DNA from: VRUE01 sp963780815
GTDB lineage: Bacteria; Actinomycetota; Thermoleophilia; Solirubrobacterales; 70-9
DNA length: 64,000 nucleotides
NCBI GenBank assembly: GCA_963780815.1
Contig: CAWADG010000008.1
Location: forward strand, 196,386 to 260,385
Direction: 5' to 3'
Shown: piece by piece, positions 10,607 through 18,993 of the stretch
Position numbering within the stretch: the stretch's first letter is position 1
Layout of the letters: each line of letters opens with the position of its first letter
The notes under the pieces: model-generated
Told to the model about the DNA's origin: nothing
Database searches by the model: none
Seen by the model: only the letters and a program-made list of their open reading frames with translations
Made by a program: the position numbers and the translations under genes

Positions 10607-11440
10607 TCAGCCGTGTGGGTAGGAGCCGAGGATCCGGACCGACTCGGCCTTGCCGCGGAGGGCGGCGATCGCCTCGGAGACCGCGGCCTCCCCCTCCCCC
10701 CCTTCGAGATCGCAGAAGAACATGTAGCGGCCTAGACCTTGCCGCAGTGGCCGCGACTCGATCCGGGTCAAATTCACCTCGCGGCTCGAGAACTCGCGCA
10801 GCGCGTTGACGAGGGCGCCCGGATGGTCCTCGCCGAGCTCGGAGAAGACGAGCGAGGTCTTCCAGGGCCCGCCGCTCTCGACCGCCGTCCCGGCGGGGGC
10901 GATCCAGACGAAGCGGGTGACGTTGTCGGCCTCGTCCTCGATCCCCTCGCGAAGGATCACGCAGCCGTAGAGCTCGGCCGCGGAGAGCGCCCCGATCGCC
11001 GCCCATGGCCGCTCGGACTCGCTCACCATCCGCACCGCCGCGGCGGTGCTGCTGACGCTTCGCCGTTCGACTCCCGGCAGCGACTCGCGCAAGAACCGCG
11101 CGCACTGGGCGAGCGGCTGAGGGTGGGAGAGGACGGCCTCGATGCGCCCGAGCTCGACCTCCTCGCGGGCGATCAGGTGTGCCCGCACCGGGAAGTCGTG
11201 CTCGCCGACGATCGTCACCGACTCGGTATCGAGGGCGAGGGTGTCGAGGGTGCTGCGGACCGAGCCCTCGATCGAGTTCTCGAATGGGACGAACGCCCGC
11301 TCGGACTCCCCGCGCTCGACGGCGAGGATCGCGTCGTGGACGGTCGGCGTCCGCAGCGACTCGATCCGGGCCTCGGACGCCGCTTGGCGCAGCGCGTCTT
11401 CGGTGAAGGTTCCGGCCGGACCGAGGTAGGCGACCTTCAC
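10607..11440 (-). CDS. pheA: Prephenate dehydratase
   Basis: Converts prephenate to phenylpyruvate in phenylalanine synthesis. The 277-residue product has the periplasmic-binding-like catalytic domain starting MKVAYLGPAGTFTEDALRQA, with FVPFENSIEGSV and the LSHPQPLAQCARFL segment, then a C-terminal ACT regulatory domain with the phenylalanine-binding ESRPLRQGLGRYMFF motif near 226-240. Its length is normal for a monofunctional enzyme without chorismate mutase. It is the middle gene of a minus-strand group and lies 9 bp after the upstream anchored protein gene. Confidence 0.95.
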   Translation of the reverse strand: MKVAYLGPAGTFTEDALRQAASEARIESLRTPTVHDAILAVERGESERAFVPFENSIEGSVRSTLDTLALDTESVTIVGEHDFPVRAHLIAREEVELGRIEAVLSHPQPLAQCARFLRESLPGVERRSVSSTAAAVRMVSESERPWAAIGALSAAELYGCVILREGIEDEADNVTRFVWIAPAGTAVESGGPWKTSLVFSELGEDHPGALVNALREFSSREVNLTRIESRPLRQGLGRYMFFCDLEGGEGEAAVSEAIAALRGKAESVRILGSYPHG

Positions 11441-11449
11441 CGCCGCCCC

Positions 11450-12487
11450 CTAGCCAAATTCGACCGTGTAGGTGGCTTCGTTGTTTTCGGTGACCTGCTC
11501 GCCGGGAACAGGCTCGACCTTGACTTCGAGCGTCGACGTTCCTTTCGGCGCCGGCGTCAGCGGGATCGTCACCGTCGCCGTTTCGCCGGCGCCGATGCTG
11601 GGGATGCTTTCCTGCAGCGTCGTCCCGCCGGCCGTCACCGAGACGTTGACCCCGTTCTCGGTCGATTCGCCCTGGTTCTGGACTTCGACTTCGACTTCCG
11701 GGGTTTCTTCCGCTTCGACCGCGGCCGTCGATTCGGGGACCAGTTCGGTGCCGTTGATGCTGGTCGAGATCAGGCCGAGGCCGTGGACGCCAGGCGTTTC
11801 GGCGCTGGTCGAGCCGCTGACCGTCCCGAGCGCGGTGGTGACCTTGCTTTCTTCGAGCCATTCGGTCCCGCCGGGCAGGAATTCGCTCTTCGGCACGTCG
11901 TCGCCTTCGATCCCGTTGTCGGCGAGGACGCCGTTGATCTCCGGCCGCGCCACTTCGGCATAGAGGACGTCGGCGGCGAGCAGGGTCCGCATCTGCTTGG
12001 CGATCGTCGTCGCGGCTTTCTCGGAGCCGACGTCGCCGAGCGCGGTGCTCATCTTGTCGGCGATTTCGCCCATCGCGTGGCTGCGGAGCGCGTAGACCAA
12101 CTCGAGCGTGTTCTGGGCGTCGCCCATGTCCCCCGGTGGGTCGAGGCCGTCGACCCGCGCCGTGTAGCTATCCATCGCGCTGCTGTCGGCGTTGACCTCG
12201 CCGACGAACTCGGTCACCGAGAGGCCGCCCGGGTCCGAGAGCTTGCCGAAGAACTGTTTGCTCGTCTGTTCGGTCTCTTCGACGATCTGGGTGACATTGC
12301 TCGCGTAGTCGGAGAGCGCCCTGTTCTGGCGCGCGTTGAGGCAGCCCCTGACGCCGAGGACGATCAGGATCAGGACGACCAGGCCGGCGACGAGCGCCAA
12401 CGCCCGCCGCAGCATGATCTGCTGGCGTTCGGGGCGGCGGCTCGGCCGCTGTCTGCGTCGCGGCCCGGATACAGGCGAGTCCTCCAA
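11450..12487 (-). CDS. Membrane-anchored exported protein with CARDB-like domain
   Basis: A protein of about 345 residues. An Arg-rich cytoplasmic stretch (GPRRRQRPSRRPERQQ) precedes one membrane segment, RRALALVAGLVVLILIVLGV. A helical extracytoplasmic part (residues about 45-220) follows, then an immunoglobulin-like domain with NQGESTENGVNVSVTAGG and GAGETATVTIPLTPAP, a CARDB-type pattern. Function unknown. The frame opens at 12643, but a TTG at 12485-12487 keeps the basic N-terminus while leaving the divergent kinase promoter free; an ATG at 12415 is the alternative. Glutamate codons are strongly GAA-biased, unlike neighbouring cytoplasmic genes. It faces a Ser/Thr kinase across a 143-bp gap. 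Confidence 0.78.
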   Translation of the reverse strand: MEDSPVSGPRRRQRPSRRPERQQIMLRRALALVAGLVVLILIVLGVRGCLNARQNRALSDYASNVTQIVEETEQTSKQFFGKLSDPGGLSVTEFVGEVNADSSAMDSYTARVDGLDPPGDMGDAQNTLELVYALRSHAMGEIADKMSTALGDVGSEKAATTIAKQMRTLLAADVLYAEVARPEINGVLADNGIEGDDVPKSEFLPGGTEWLEESKVTTALGTVSGSTSAETPGVHGLGLISTSINGTELVPESTAAVEAEETPEVEVEVQNQGESTENGVNVSVTAGGTTLQESIPSIGAGETATVTIPLTPAPKGTSTLEVKVEPVPGEQVTENNEATYTVEFG

Positions 12488-12630
12488 GAAATGGCTCTCC
12501 CAAGCAGGTTGACTGGGCGGAGAGTATCCACGCTGGCGCGGTCGTATCGTCAAGAGGCGCAGCAAAGGGCGCGTTTCTGCCCGCTCCCGCAGGCAGGAGA
12601 GAAGCGTGCCCCGGCGAAGGTCGGAGTGCC

Positions 12631-13548
12631 GTGGTCGGATCACTGGTTCTCAACCGTTTCTTGATCGAGCGCCGGATCGGCAGCGGCGGCTTCGGCGTCG
12701 TCTACGAGGCCTGGGACGGGCGGCTCGAGCGGCCGGTCGCGGTCAAGGCGATCGACACCGGCGGCGCCGAGGAGGGACGGGCGCTGCGCGAGGCGCAGGC
12801 CGCCGCCCGCCTCAACCACTCGGGGATCGTGACCCTCTATGAGATCGGCGAAGAACACGGCAACGCGCTGCTTGTGACCGAGCTCGTCGACGGCGACACG
12901 CTGGCCCGCAAGACCCGCGAGGGTGCGCTCAGTGACCGCGAGATCGGCGAGATCGGCGCCGACCTCTGCGAAGCGCTCGACCACGCCCACGCCCGCGGCG
13001 TCGTCCACCGCGACGTCAAGCCGGAGAACATCGTCGTCACCGAGGTCGGGGAGCCCCACGCGAAGCTGATGGACTTCGGGGTCGCCCGGGTCGCCGGCGC
13101 GGCCGGCCTCACCGCCCCCGGCGACGTCGTCGGGACCCTCGCCTACATGGCCCCGGAGCAGGCCGAAGGCCGCGGCGCTGGCCCCGAGGCCGACGTCTAC
13201 GCGCTGGCCCTGACGCTGTACGAGTGCTGGGGCGGGGTCAACCCCAACCGGCGATCCAACCCCGCCGCCACGGCGCGGGCGATCGGCGCCCGGGCGCGCC
13301 CGCTGCGGCGGGCCCGGCCCGACCTCCCGCGCGAGCTGACGACGACGATCGACGCCGCGCTGCGGGCCAGTCGCTCGCAGCGGCCGACGCTGGAGGAACT
13401 GGGGGCGGCGCTCGAGGACTCACTCGACGACCTCGACGAGAGCCCTCCGCGGCGGGCCGGGCCGTTGCCGCTGAGGGCCGGCGCCGCCGCCGCCGCGGCG
13501 GTGCTGGGCGCCCTGCTCGCGGTCGGTCACGGTTTCGCTCTACCGTAG
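12631..13548 (+). CDS. Serine/threonine protein kinase with C-terminal membrane segment
   Basis: Hanks-type kinase of 305 residues. It has the glycine loop IGSGGFGVVYEA (16-27), catalytic lysine in VAVKAID (Lys39), HRDVKPEN (126-133), DFG (148-150) and the APEQ activation-segment end (174-177), so it should be active. After the kinase domain comes an acidic linker (EDSLDDLDESPP) and one hydrophobic segment near 283-300, with almost nothing outside; it lacks PASTA domains. The GTG at 12631 starts MVGSLVLNRFLIERRIGSGG. It precedes fhaA by 69 bp at the head of the FHA/phosphatase/PknB cluster, suggesting it phosphorylates the same FHA partners. Confidence 0.93.
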   Translation: MVGSLVLNRFLIERRIGSGGFGVVYEAWDGRLERPVAVKAIDTGGAEEGRALREAQAAARLNHSGIVTLYEIGEEHGNALLVTELVDGDTLARKTREGALSDREIGEIGADLCEALDHAHARGVVHRDVKPENIVVTEVGEPHAKLMDFGVARVAGAAGLTAPGDVVGTLAYMAPEQAEGRGAGPEADVYALALTLYECWGGVNPNRRSNPAATARAIGARARPLRRARPDLPRELTTTIDAALRASRSQRPTLEELGAALEDSLDDLDESPPRRAGPLPLRAGAAAAAAVLGALLAVGHGFALP

Positions 13549-13617
13549 GATTTCAGCCGGTTTCTCCGTCTCGGAGAACCGCACCCGCGTCTGCGAAGGG
13601 AGCTCGCGATCAGCGTC

Positions 13618-14376
13618 TTGCGCAATCTCGAGAGTCGAATCGAAGGCCTTGTCGAGGGGGTGTTCAGCCGCGCGTTCAGCTCCGAGGTCCAGCCGGTAGA
13701 GCTGGCCCGCCGGCTGGCGAAGGAAATGGACTCCCACAAGACGGCCGGCGTCGCTCGCGTCTACGTCCCGAACGAGTACACGGTCTTCCTCTCGAGCCGC
13801 GACCGCGACCGGCTCGAGGGATACGAGCGCTCGTTGGAGCAGGAGCTGTCCGGTTACCTCCTCGAGCACGCCCGCCGGCGCAACTACGATCTTCTCACCA
13901 GGCCCGAGGTCGAGTTCAAGACCGACGAGCGGCTCCGGCTCGGCGAGTTCGGGATCCAGGCGCGGCTGGTCAAGCCCCCGGCGCGGGAGGGGGCGCCGCC
14001 TACGCAGGGCGAGGAGGGCCACACGATGGTCTACTCGGCTGTCCGCTCCGCGCCCGAGCCCGAGGGGGAGGGCCGGGAGGTGGCGACGGTGGCGACCCGG
14101 GCGGTCGTCGCGATCGGCGATCGGCGCTACGTCCTCGAGGGCCCGCGTGCGACGATCGGCCGCTCCAAGGATGCCGAGTGCGTGCTGCGCGACCCGAACG
14201 TCTCGCGCCGGCATGCGGAGCTCAGGCGATCGTCCAACGGCGACTGGACGATCGCCGATCTCGGCTCCACCAACGGGATCAAGGTGAACGGCAGGCGCGT
14301 CAGTTCGGCCCGCCTCGGGACCGGCGACGAGGTGACCCTGGGAACCACGACTTTCCGCTTCGACGTCGAGTCGTAG
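13618..14376 (+). CDS. fhaA: FhaA-like protein (DUF3662 plus FHA domain)
   Basis: A 252-residue phosphothreonine-binding protein. The N-terminal DUF3662 domain (RNLESRIEGLVEGVFSRAF to about residue 115) is followed by a linker and a C-terminal FHA domain with ATIGRSKDAECVL, VSRRHAEL and LGSTNGIKVNGR at about residues 177-245. In Mycobacterium FhaA binds phosphorylated MviN and regulates peptidoglycan synthesis under PknB. The start is a TTG at 13618 with a GGGAGC ribosome-binding stretch upstream. It is the first gene of the cassette conserved with M. tuberculosis Rv0020c-Rv0014c. The DUF3662 part here is compact, without the long Gln/Pro-rich linker of the mycobacterial protein. Confidence 0.93.
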   Translation: MRNLESRIEGLVEGVFSRAFSSEVQPVELARRLAKEMDSHKTAGVARVYVPNEYTVFLSSRDRDRLEGYERSLEQELSGYLLEHARRRNYDLLTRPEVEFKTDERLRLGEFGIQARLVKPPAREGAPPTQGEEGHTMVYSAVRSAPEPEGEGREVATVATRAVVAIGDRRYVLEGPRATIGRSKDAECVLRDPNVSRRHAELRRSSNGDWTIADLGSTNGIKVNGRRVSSARLGTGDEVTLGTTTFRFDVES

Positions 14377-14404
14377 GGTGAGCCCGCTGCGTGCGAGCCG
14401 TTAG

Positions 14405-14875
14405 ATGGACTACGAACCGATCTCCGTCGCCCTCAAGTTCGGCTTTCTGGCCGTCCTCTACCTGTTCCTGCTCTGGATCGCCCGCAGCGCGCTGAAGGAC
14501 CTGCGGGGTACGGTCGCGCCCGCGCCCGATGCGACCGGGTTCCACCCGGCGCCGGCTTTCGATGCCCCGCGTGAGGGATCCGAGGCATGGCTGATCGCGG
14601 AGCGCGGCGGCGGCCTCGACCCGGGAGAGAGATTCGACCTCTTCGGGGGCCTCTCGATCGGGCGCTCGGGTGAAGCCGACGTCACGATCGACGACCGTTA
14701 CGCCTCCGGCGTCCACGCCAGGATCTTCAGCCGTGACGGCCGCAGCTATATCGAAGACATGAACTCGACCAACGGGACGCTGCTGAACGACGCCGGCCTC
14801 AAGGGCGAGGCTCAGTTGATCGACGGCGACGTCGTCAGGATCGGCGACACCTCGTTCAGGTTCGAGGAGGGGTGA
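14405..14875 (+). CDS. fhaB: FhaB-like membrane FHA protein
   Basis: A 156-residue protein with one N-terminal membrane helix (KFGFLAVLYLFLLWIARSAL, residues 11-30), a short linker and a C-terminal FHA domain with GLSIGRSGEADVTI, SGVHARIF and MNSTNGTLLND. It matches the FhaB/FipA family of the division and septum regulatory cassette, which recruits kinase-phosphorylated partners at the membrane. The ATG at 14405 lies 28 bp after fhaA. Its stop overlaps the phosphatase start by 4 bp, showing tight co-expression of reader and eraser. Confidence 0.93.
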   Translation: MDYEPISVALKFGFLAVLYLFLLWIARSALKDLRGTVAPAPDATGFHPAPAFDAPREGSEAWLIAERGGGLDPGERFDLFGGLSIGRSGEADVTIDDRYASGVHARIFSRDGRSYIEDMNSTNGTLLNDAGLKGEAQLIDGDVVRIGDTSFRFEEG

Positions 14876-16149
14876 GGCCGGTGCTACGGGTCGACGACCA
14901 GGCCTTCCGCACCGACACCGGCCGCCAGCGGAGCGCCAACGAGGACTCGTTCTTCGTTCGCGCCCCGATCTTCGTCGTCGCCGATGGGATGGGCGGTGCT
15001 CAGGCCGGGGAGGTGGCGTCGCGCGCCGCGGCCGACGCCTTCGACCGCGACCTACCCGAAGGCGCGCCCGAGCAGTTCCTGCGCGAGACGATCGAGGCGG
15101 CGAACCGCGAGATCCACCATCTCGCTCACGAGAACACGTCGCTGGCGGGAATGGGGACGACGATCACGGCGGCGGTCGTCGACGCGGCCAACGAGGAGGT
15201 CTCCATCGGCCACGTCGGCGACAGTCGCGCCTACCGCCTGCGCGGGGGGAAGGTCGAGCGCCTGACCCGTGACCACTCGCTGGTCGAGGAGATGCGCCGC
15301 AAGGGACAGATCACCGATGCCCAGGCGGAGGACCACCCCCAGCGCTCGATCATCACCCGGGCGCTCGGGCCCGAGGCCGAGGTCGAGGTCGACATCCAGA
15401 CCGTGCCGGCCGCCCCCGGCGACGTCTTCCTGCTCTGCTCCGACGGGCTGACGACGATGGTCGACGAGGAGCGGATCGCCCTCGTTCTCGCCGGCGCCTC
15501 CTCGATGAAGGAGGCGGTCGCGGCCCTGGTCGACGATGCCAACCGCGCCGGCGGCCGCGACAACATCACCGCCCTCGCGTTCCGACTCGAGGACGCGGCG
15601 GCGCCGCAGCGCCAGCCCGAGGGCGCGACGCTGGTCGGGCCAAGCGCCGAGGAGGCCGGCCTGACCGCGACCGAGGTCCGGCGCCGGGCCGCCGCCGCCG
15701 CGGCGCGCGAGCGCCGCGAGAAGCTGGCGACGAAGCCGGGCCGAAGGCGCCTGCGGACCGGGGCGAAGGCGCTTGCAGTGGTCGCCGTCCTCGCCGCGAT
15801 CGCATTCGGCGCCTGGTACGGGCTGCGCCAGGTCTGGTTCCTCGGCACCGACGCCGGCGGCCGGGTCGCCCTCTACCGCGGCCTGCCCTACGAACTGCCC
15901 TTCGGGATCAAGCTCTATGGCGAGCGTTACTCAACGCCGATCCAGACCGAAGCCCTGCCGAGCCGCCGCCGCGAATCGGTCACCGGCCACGACCTCCGCT
16001 CGCGCGAAGACGCGGTCTCACTGATCGAAGACATCGAAGCCTCGCAGTGGCCGAAGGAAAATCAGCCGCCAGCGCCCGAGAAGGGTCAACAGGGTCAGGC
16101 AAACCCGCATACGGCGGAGGCGGGAGCGGGCAAGCGAGGCTCCCAGTGA
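14872..16149 (+). CDS. pstP: PP2C-type serine/threonine phosphatase
   Basis: A 425-residue phosphatase that reverses Ser/Thr kinase signalling. The PP2C catalytic domain has the metal-binding motifs RSANEDS (20-26), VADGMGG (36-42), GMGTTITAAV, HVGDSRAYRL, CSDGLTTMV near 188 and GGRDNITA near 225. A membrane helix (KALAVVAVLAAIAFGAWYGL, near 296-316) follows a basic linker, and a roughly 105-residue extracytoplasmic tail ends Pro/Gln-rich. The architecture equals mycobacterial PstP. The GTG at 14872 overlaps the fhaB stop. It should act on PknB and the FHA proteins encoded beside it. Confidence 0.95.
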   Translation: MRPVLRVDDQAFRTDTGRQRSANEDSFFVRAPIFVVADGMGGAQAGEVASRAAADAFDRDLPEGAPEQFLRETIEAANREIHHLAHENTSLAGMGTTITAAVVDAANEEVSIGHVGDSRAYRLRGGKVERLTRDHSLVEEMRRKGQITDAQAEDHPQRSIITRALGPEAEVEVDIQTVPAAPGDVFLLCSDGLTTMVDEERIALVLAGASSMKEAVAALVDDANRAGGRDNITALAFRLEDAAAPQRQPEGATLVGPSAEEAGLTATEVRRRAAAAAARERREKLATKPGRRRLRTGAKALAVVAVLAAIAFGAWYGLRQVWFLGTDAGGRVALYRGLPYELPFGIKLYGERYSTPIQTEALPSRRRESVTGHDLRSREDAVSLIEDIEASQWPKENQPPAPEKGQQGQANPHTAEAGAGKRGSQ

Positions 16150-16180
16150 TGATCGGCGCGAGCCCGCGAACGCCGAGCAC

Positions 16181-17512
16181 GTGGGCGGAACCTTGATTTC
16201 GGCGAGAAATCGGGAGCTCCTCGCCCTCGTCCCCGTGGCCCTCCTGCTCACCGCCGGCTTCACCGCCGTCTTCGCTCAGGACAACTCCAAACTCGGCAAC
16301 CTCAGCCTGATCTACGGCGCCTACTTCTTCGCCGTCTGCCTCGCCACCCACATCTATCTGCGCCTGCGGCTGCCCGACGCGGACCCCTACCTGTTTCCGC
16401 TCGCCGCGCTGCTGACGGCGTTCGGCCTGGTGATGATCTACCGGATCGACGACGGTCTGGCTCGCGACCAGGCCAACTGGTTCGTCCTCGGCCTGGTGCT
16501 GTTCGCACTGACGATCCACTTCCTGCGCGACTACGACGTGCTCGAGCGCTACCGGTACACGATCGCCGCGATCGGCCTGCTGCTGTTGCTCGCGCCGCGG
16601 CTGCCGGGTATCGGCGCCCAGGTCAACGGCGCCTACCTCGGAGTCGACATCGGCCCGCTCGCCTTCCAGCCGGCCGAGTTCTCGAAGATCGCGATCGTCA
16701 TCTTCCTCGCGAGCTACCTGCGTGAGAACCGCGAGGTGATGATCGTCGGCGCCCGCCGCGTCCTCGGGGTCACCCTGCCGCCGCTCAAGCACCTCGGCCC
16801 GCTGTTGGTCGTCTGGGGCGCCTCGATGTTCATGCTCGTCTTCATCCGCGACCTCGGCAGCTCGCTGATGTTCTTCGCCGCGTTCCTGGCGCTGCTCTAC
16901 GTCGCGACCGGGCGCTTCTCGTTCGTCGTGATCGGGATGGCGCTGTTCATCGTCGGCGCCTGGTTCTTCGCCTCCCACGTCACCCACGTCCACGACCGGG
17001 TCGACATCTGGCTCGACCCCTACCACGACCCCCTCACCGGCAGGTACGACCCGGGCGGCGACGGCTACCAGATCCTGCAGTCGATCTTCGCCCAGGCCGA
17101 TGGCGGCCTGTTCGGCAAAGGCTTCGGCCAGGCGCTGATCACGATCCCGGGGACGAACAACGCATTGCTTCCCGCGGCCCAGACTGACACGATCTACTCG
17201 CTGATCGTCAACGAGGTCGGCCTGTTCGGCGCCTGCGCGCTGATCCTTGCCTACCTGCTGTTCACGGCCCGGGGATTCAAGATCGCGCTGCTCGCCGACG
17301 ACGGGTTCTCGAAGCTGCTCGCGACCGGCCTGACCGCGGTCTTCGCGATCCAGGCCTTCGTGATCATCGGCGGGGTGACGCGGGTGATCCCACTGACCGG
17401 CGTCACCCTCCCCTTCGTCAGCTACGGCGGCAGCTCGATAGTCGCCAATTTCGTCCTCCTGGCGCTGCTGCTGCTGATCTCCGACCGCGCCCGGCGTGAG
17501 GCGAGATCGTGA
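16181..17512 (+). CDS. rodA: SEDS peptidoglycan glycosyltransferase (RodA/FtsW family)
   Basis: Polytopic SEDS protein of 443 residues that polymerises lipid II glycan strands. It has about ten hydrophobic segments and the family regions QPAEFSKIAIVIFLASYL, FIRDLGSSLMFF and LPFVSYGGSSIVANFVLLAL at the C-terminus. Pairing with the class B PBP directly downstream (stop and start overlap by 4 bp) fits the SEDS-bPBP enzyme unit of this cassette. The GTG at 16181 (MGGTLISARNRELLALVPVA) was chosen because it places a short cytoplasmic stretch before the first helix. By position it equals mycobacterial RodA; FtsW identity cannot be excluded. Confidence 0.94.
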   Translation: MGGTLISARNRELLALVPVALLLTAGFTAVFAQDNSKLGNLSLIYGAYFFAVCLATHIYLRLRLPDADPYLFPLAALLTAFGLVMIYRIDDGLARDQANWFVLGLVLFALTIHFLRDYDVLERYRYTIAAIGLLLLLAPRLPGIGAQVNGAYLGVDIGPLAFQPAEFSKIAIVIFLASYLRENREVMIVGARRVLGVTLPPLKHLGPLLVVWGASMFMLVFIRDLGSSLMFFAAFLALLYVATGRFSFVVIGMALFIVGAWFFASHVTHVHDRVDIWLDPYHDPLTGRYDPGGDGYQILQSIFAQADGGLFGKGFGQALITIPGTNNALLPAAQTDTIYSLIVNEVGLFGACALILAYLLFTARGFKIALLADDGFSKLLATGLTAVFAIQAFVIIGGVTRVIPLTGVTLPFVSYGGSSIVANFVLLALLLLISDRARREARS

Positions 17513-18966
17513 ACCGCCAGATCGTCAAGCTGTTCGCGTTCCTCGTCGCCCTGTTCGTGGTGCTGGTCGGGTTCACGTCCTACTGGTCGGTCTTCGACGC
17601 AAAGGCGTTGAAGGAAAAGGACGCCAACAAGCGCCCCCTCCTCGAGCAGCAGCAGATCCGCCGCGGCAGGATCCTCGCCGACGACGGGACCGTCCTCGCC
17701 CGCTCGATCCCGAAGGGCCGCGGTGACGCCCGCCGCTACGTCAGGCGCTATCCCGAAGGCGGGCTTTTCGGGCACCCGATCGGGTACAGCTTCGTCCGCC
17801 AGGGCGACACCGAGTTCGAGCAGTTCCACAACGACCAATTGATCGGCGAAGAATCGGAATTCGGCTCGATCCTCGACGAGCTGTCCGGCAAGCCGCAGGA
17901 AGGTAACGACGTCGTCACCAACCTCGACCCCGAAGCGCAGCGGGTCGCGCTGGCCGGGCTGCAGGCGGTCGGGTTCGGCGGGGTGGTGGCGATCGAACCC
18001 TCGACCGGGCGGGTCAAGGTGCTGGCATCGAACCCGCCGTACGACCCGAACCTCGTCCCCGAACACCTCGAAGAGCTCAACCAGGACCCGACCTCGCCGC
18101 TCTTCAACCGCGCGACCCAGGGCCAGTATCCGCCCGGCTCGACCTTCAAGGTCGTGACCGCGGCCGCCGGCCTCGACAGCGGCCTGATCACCCCCGAAAC
18201 GGCAATCAACGCCCCCGGCACCCTCGAGGTCCAGGGGCAGCCCCTCGCCAACGACTTCAACCAGAACTGGGGCTCGATCACGCTCGACACGGCGCTGACC
18301 AACTCCGTCAACACCTGGTTTGCCCAGCTCGGGGAAAAGGTCGGCCAGGAAACCCTGTTCGAATACATGGAAGCGTTCGGCTTCGGGACGAAGCCGCCGA
18401 TCGACCTCCCCTCCGAACAGCTTTCGTCGAGTGGGGTCTTCGATACCGAAACCCGCGAACTGCTCGGCCGCGGCGACCCGGTCGACATCGCCCGGGTCGC
18501 GATCGGCCAGGAGCGGCTCGCGGTGACGCCATTGCAGATGGCCGAGGTCGCCGCCGCCGTCGCGAACGGCGGCCACCAGATGAAGCCCCAGATCTGGAGC
18601 CGGGTCGTCGACCCCGACGGCCGCGTCACCAAGCGCCTCGACCCCTCCCAGTACAGCCAGCCGATGTCGGAGCAGACCGCCGCCGACCTGACGACCGCGA
18701 TGGAAGGCGTGGTCAACGAAGGGACCGGCACCAACGCGGCGATACCGGGGGTTCCGGTCGCCGGCAAGACCGGCACCGCGGAAACCCCGTTCAACGAAAC
18801 CTGCGGCGGCGGCGACCTCAATCAGGCCTGGTTCATAGGCTTCGCCCCCGCGGATGAACCGAAAATCGCGATCTCGGTCTCGATCGAGTGCACCAGCGCG
18901 TTCGGCGGCGACGTCGCGGCCCCGATCTTCCGCGAAGTCGCGGAAACCCTTCTGAGCGAGGAATAG
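17509..18966 (+). CDS. pbpA: Class B penicillin-binding protein (PbpA-like transpeptidase)
   Basis: Membrane-anchored DD-transpeptidase of 485 residues. It has one N-terminal helix (LFAFLVALFVVLVGFTSYW), a PBP dimerisation domain and the transpeptidase domain with SxxK in PPGSTFK (about 211-214), SxN in TNSVNTWF (about 266-268) and KTG in AGKTGTAE (about 419-421). All catalytic motifs are intact. The start overlaps the rodA stop (GTGA). In actinobacteria this protein pairs with RodA and is regulated by PknB. Glutamate is mostly GAA in the extracytoplasmic part, in contrast to cytoplasmic neighbours. Confidence 0.95.
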   Translation: MNRQIVKLFAFLVALFVVLVGFTSYWSVFDAKALKEKDANKRPLLEQQQIRRGRILADDGTVLARSIPKGRGDARRYVRRYPEGGLFGHPIGYSFVRQGDTEFEQFHNDQLIGEESEFGSILDELSGKPQEGNDVVTNLDPEAQRVALAGLQAVGFGGVVAIEPSTGRVKVLASNPPYDPNLVPEHLEELNQDPTSPLFNRATQGQYPPGSTFKVVTAAAGLDSGLITPETAINAPGTLEVQGQPLANDFNQNWGSITLDTALTNSVNTWFAQLGEKVGQETLFEYMEAFGFGTKPPIDLPSEQLSSSGVFDTETRELLGRGDPVDIARVAIGQERLAVTPLQMAEVAAAVANGGHQMKPQIWSRVVDPDGRVTKRLDPSQYSQPMSEQTAADLTTAMEGVVNEGTGTNAAIPGVPVAGKTGTAETPFNETCGGGDLNQAWFIGFAPADEPKIAISVSIECTSAFGGDVAAPIFREVAETLLSEE

Positions 18967-18993
18967 CGACGATGGAAACCAAGGGAGCGACGA

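Noticed and set aside
10554..11861. Frame extension of the HNH endonuclease gene upstream to 11861
   Set aside because: It runs antisense-frame through pheA and the CARDB-like gene; the conserved HNH family start is at 10553.
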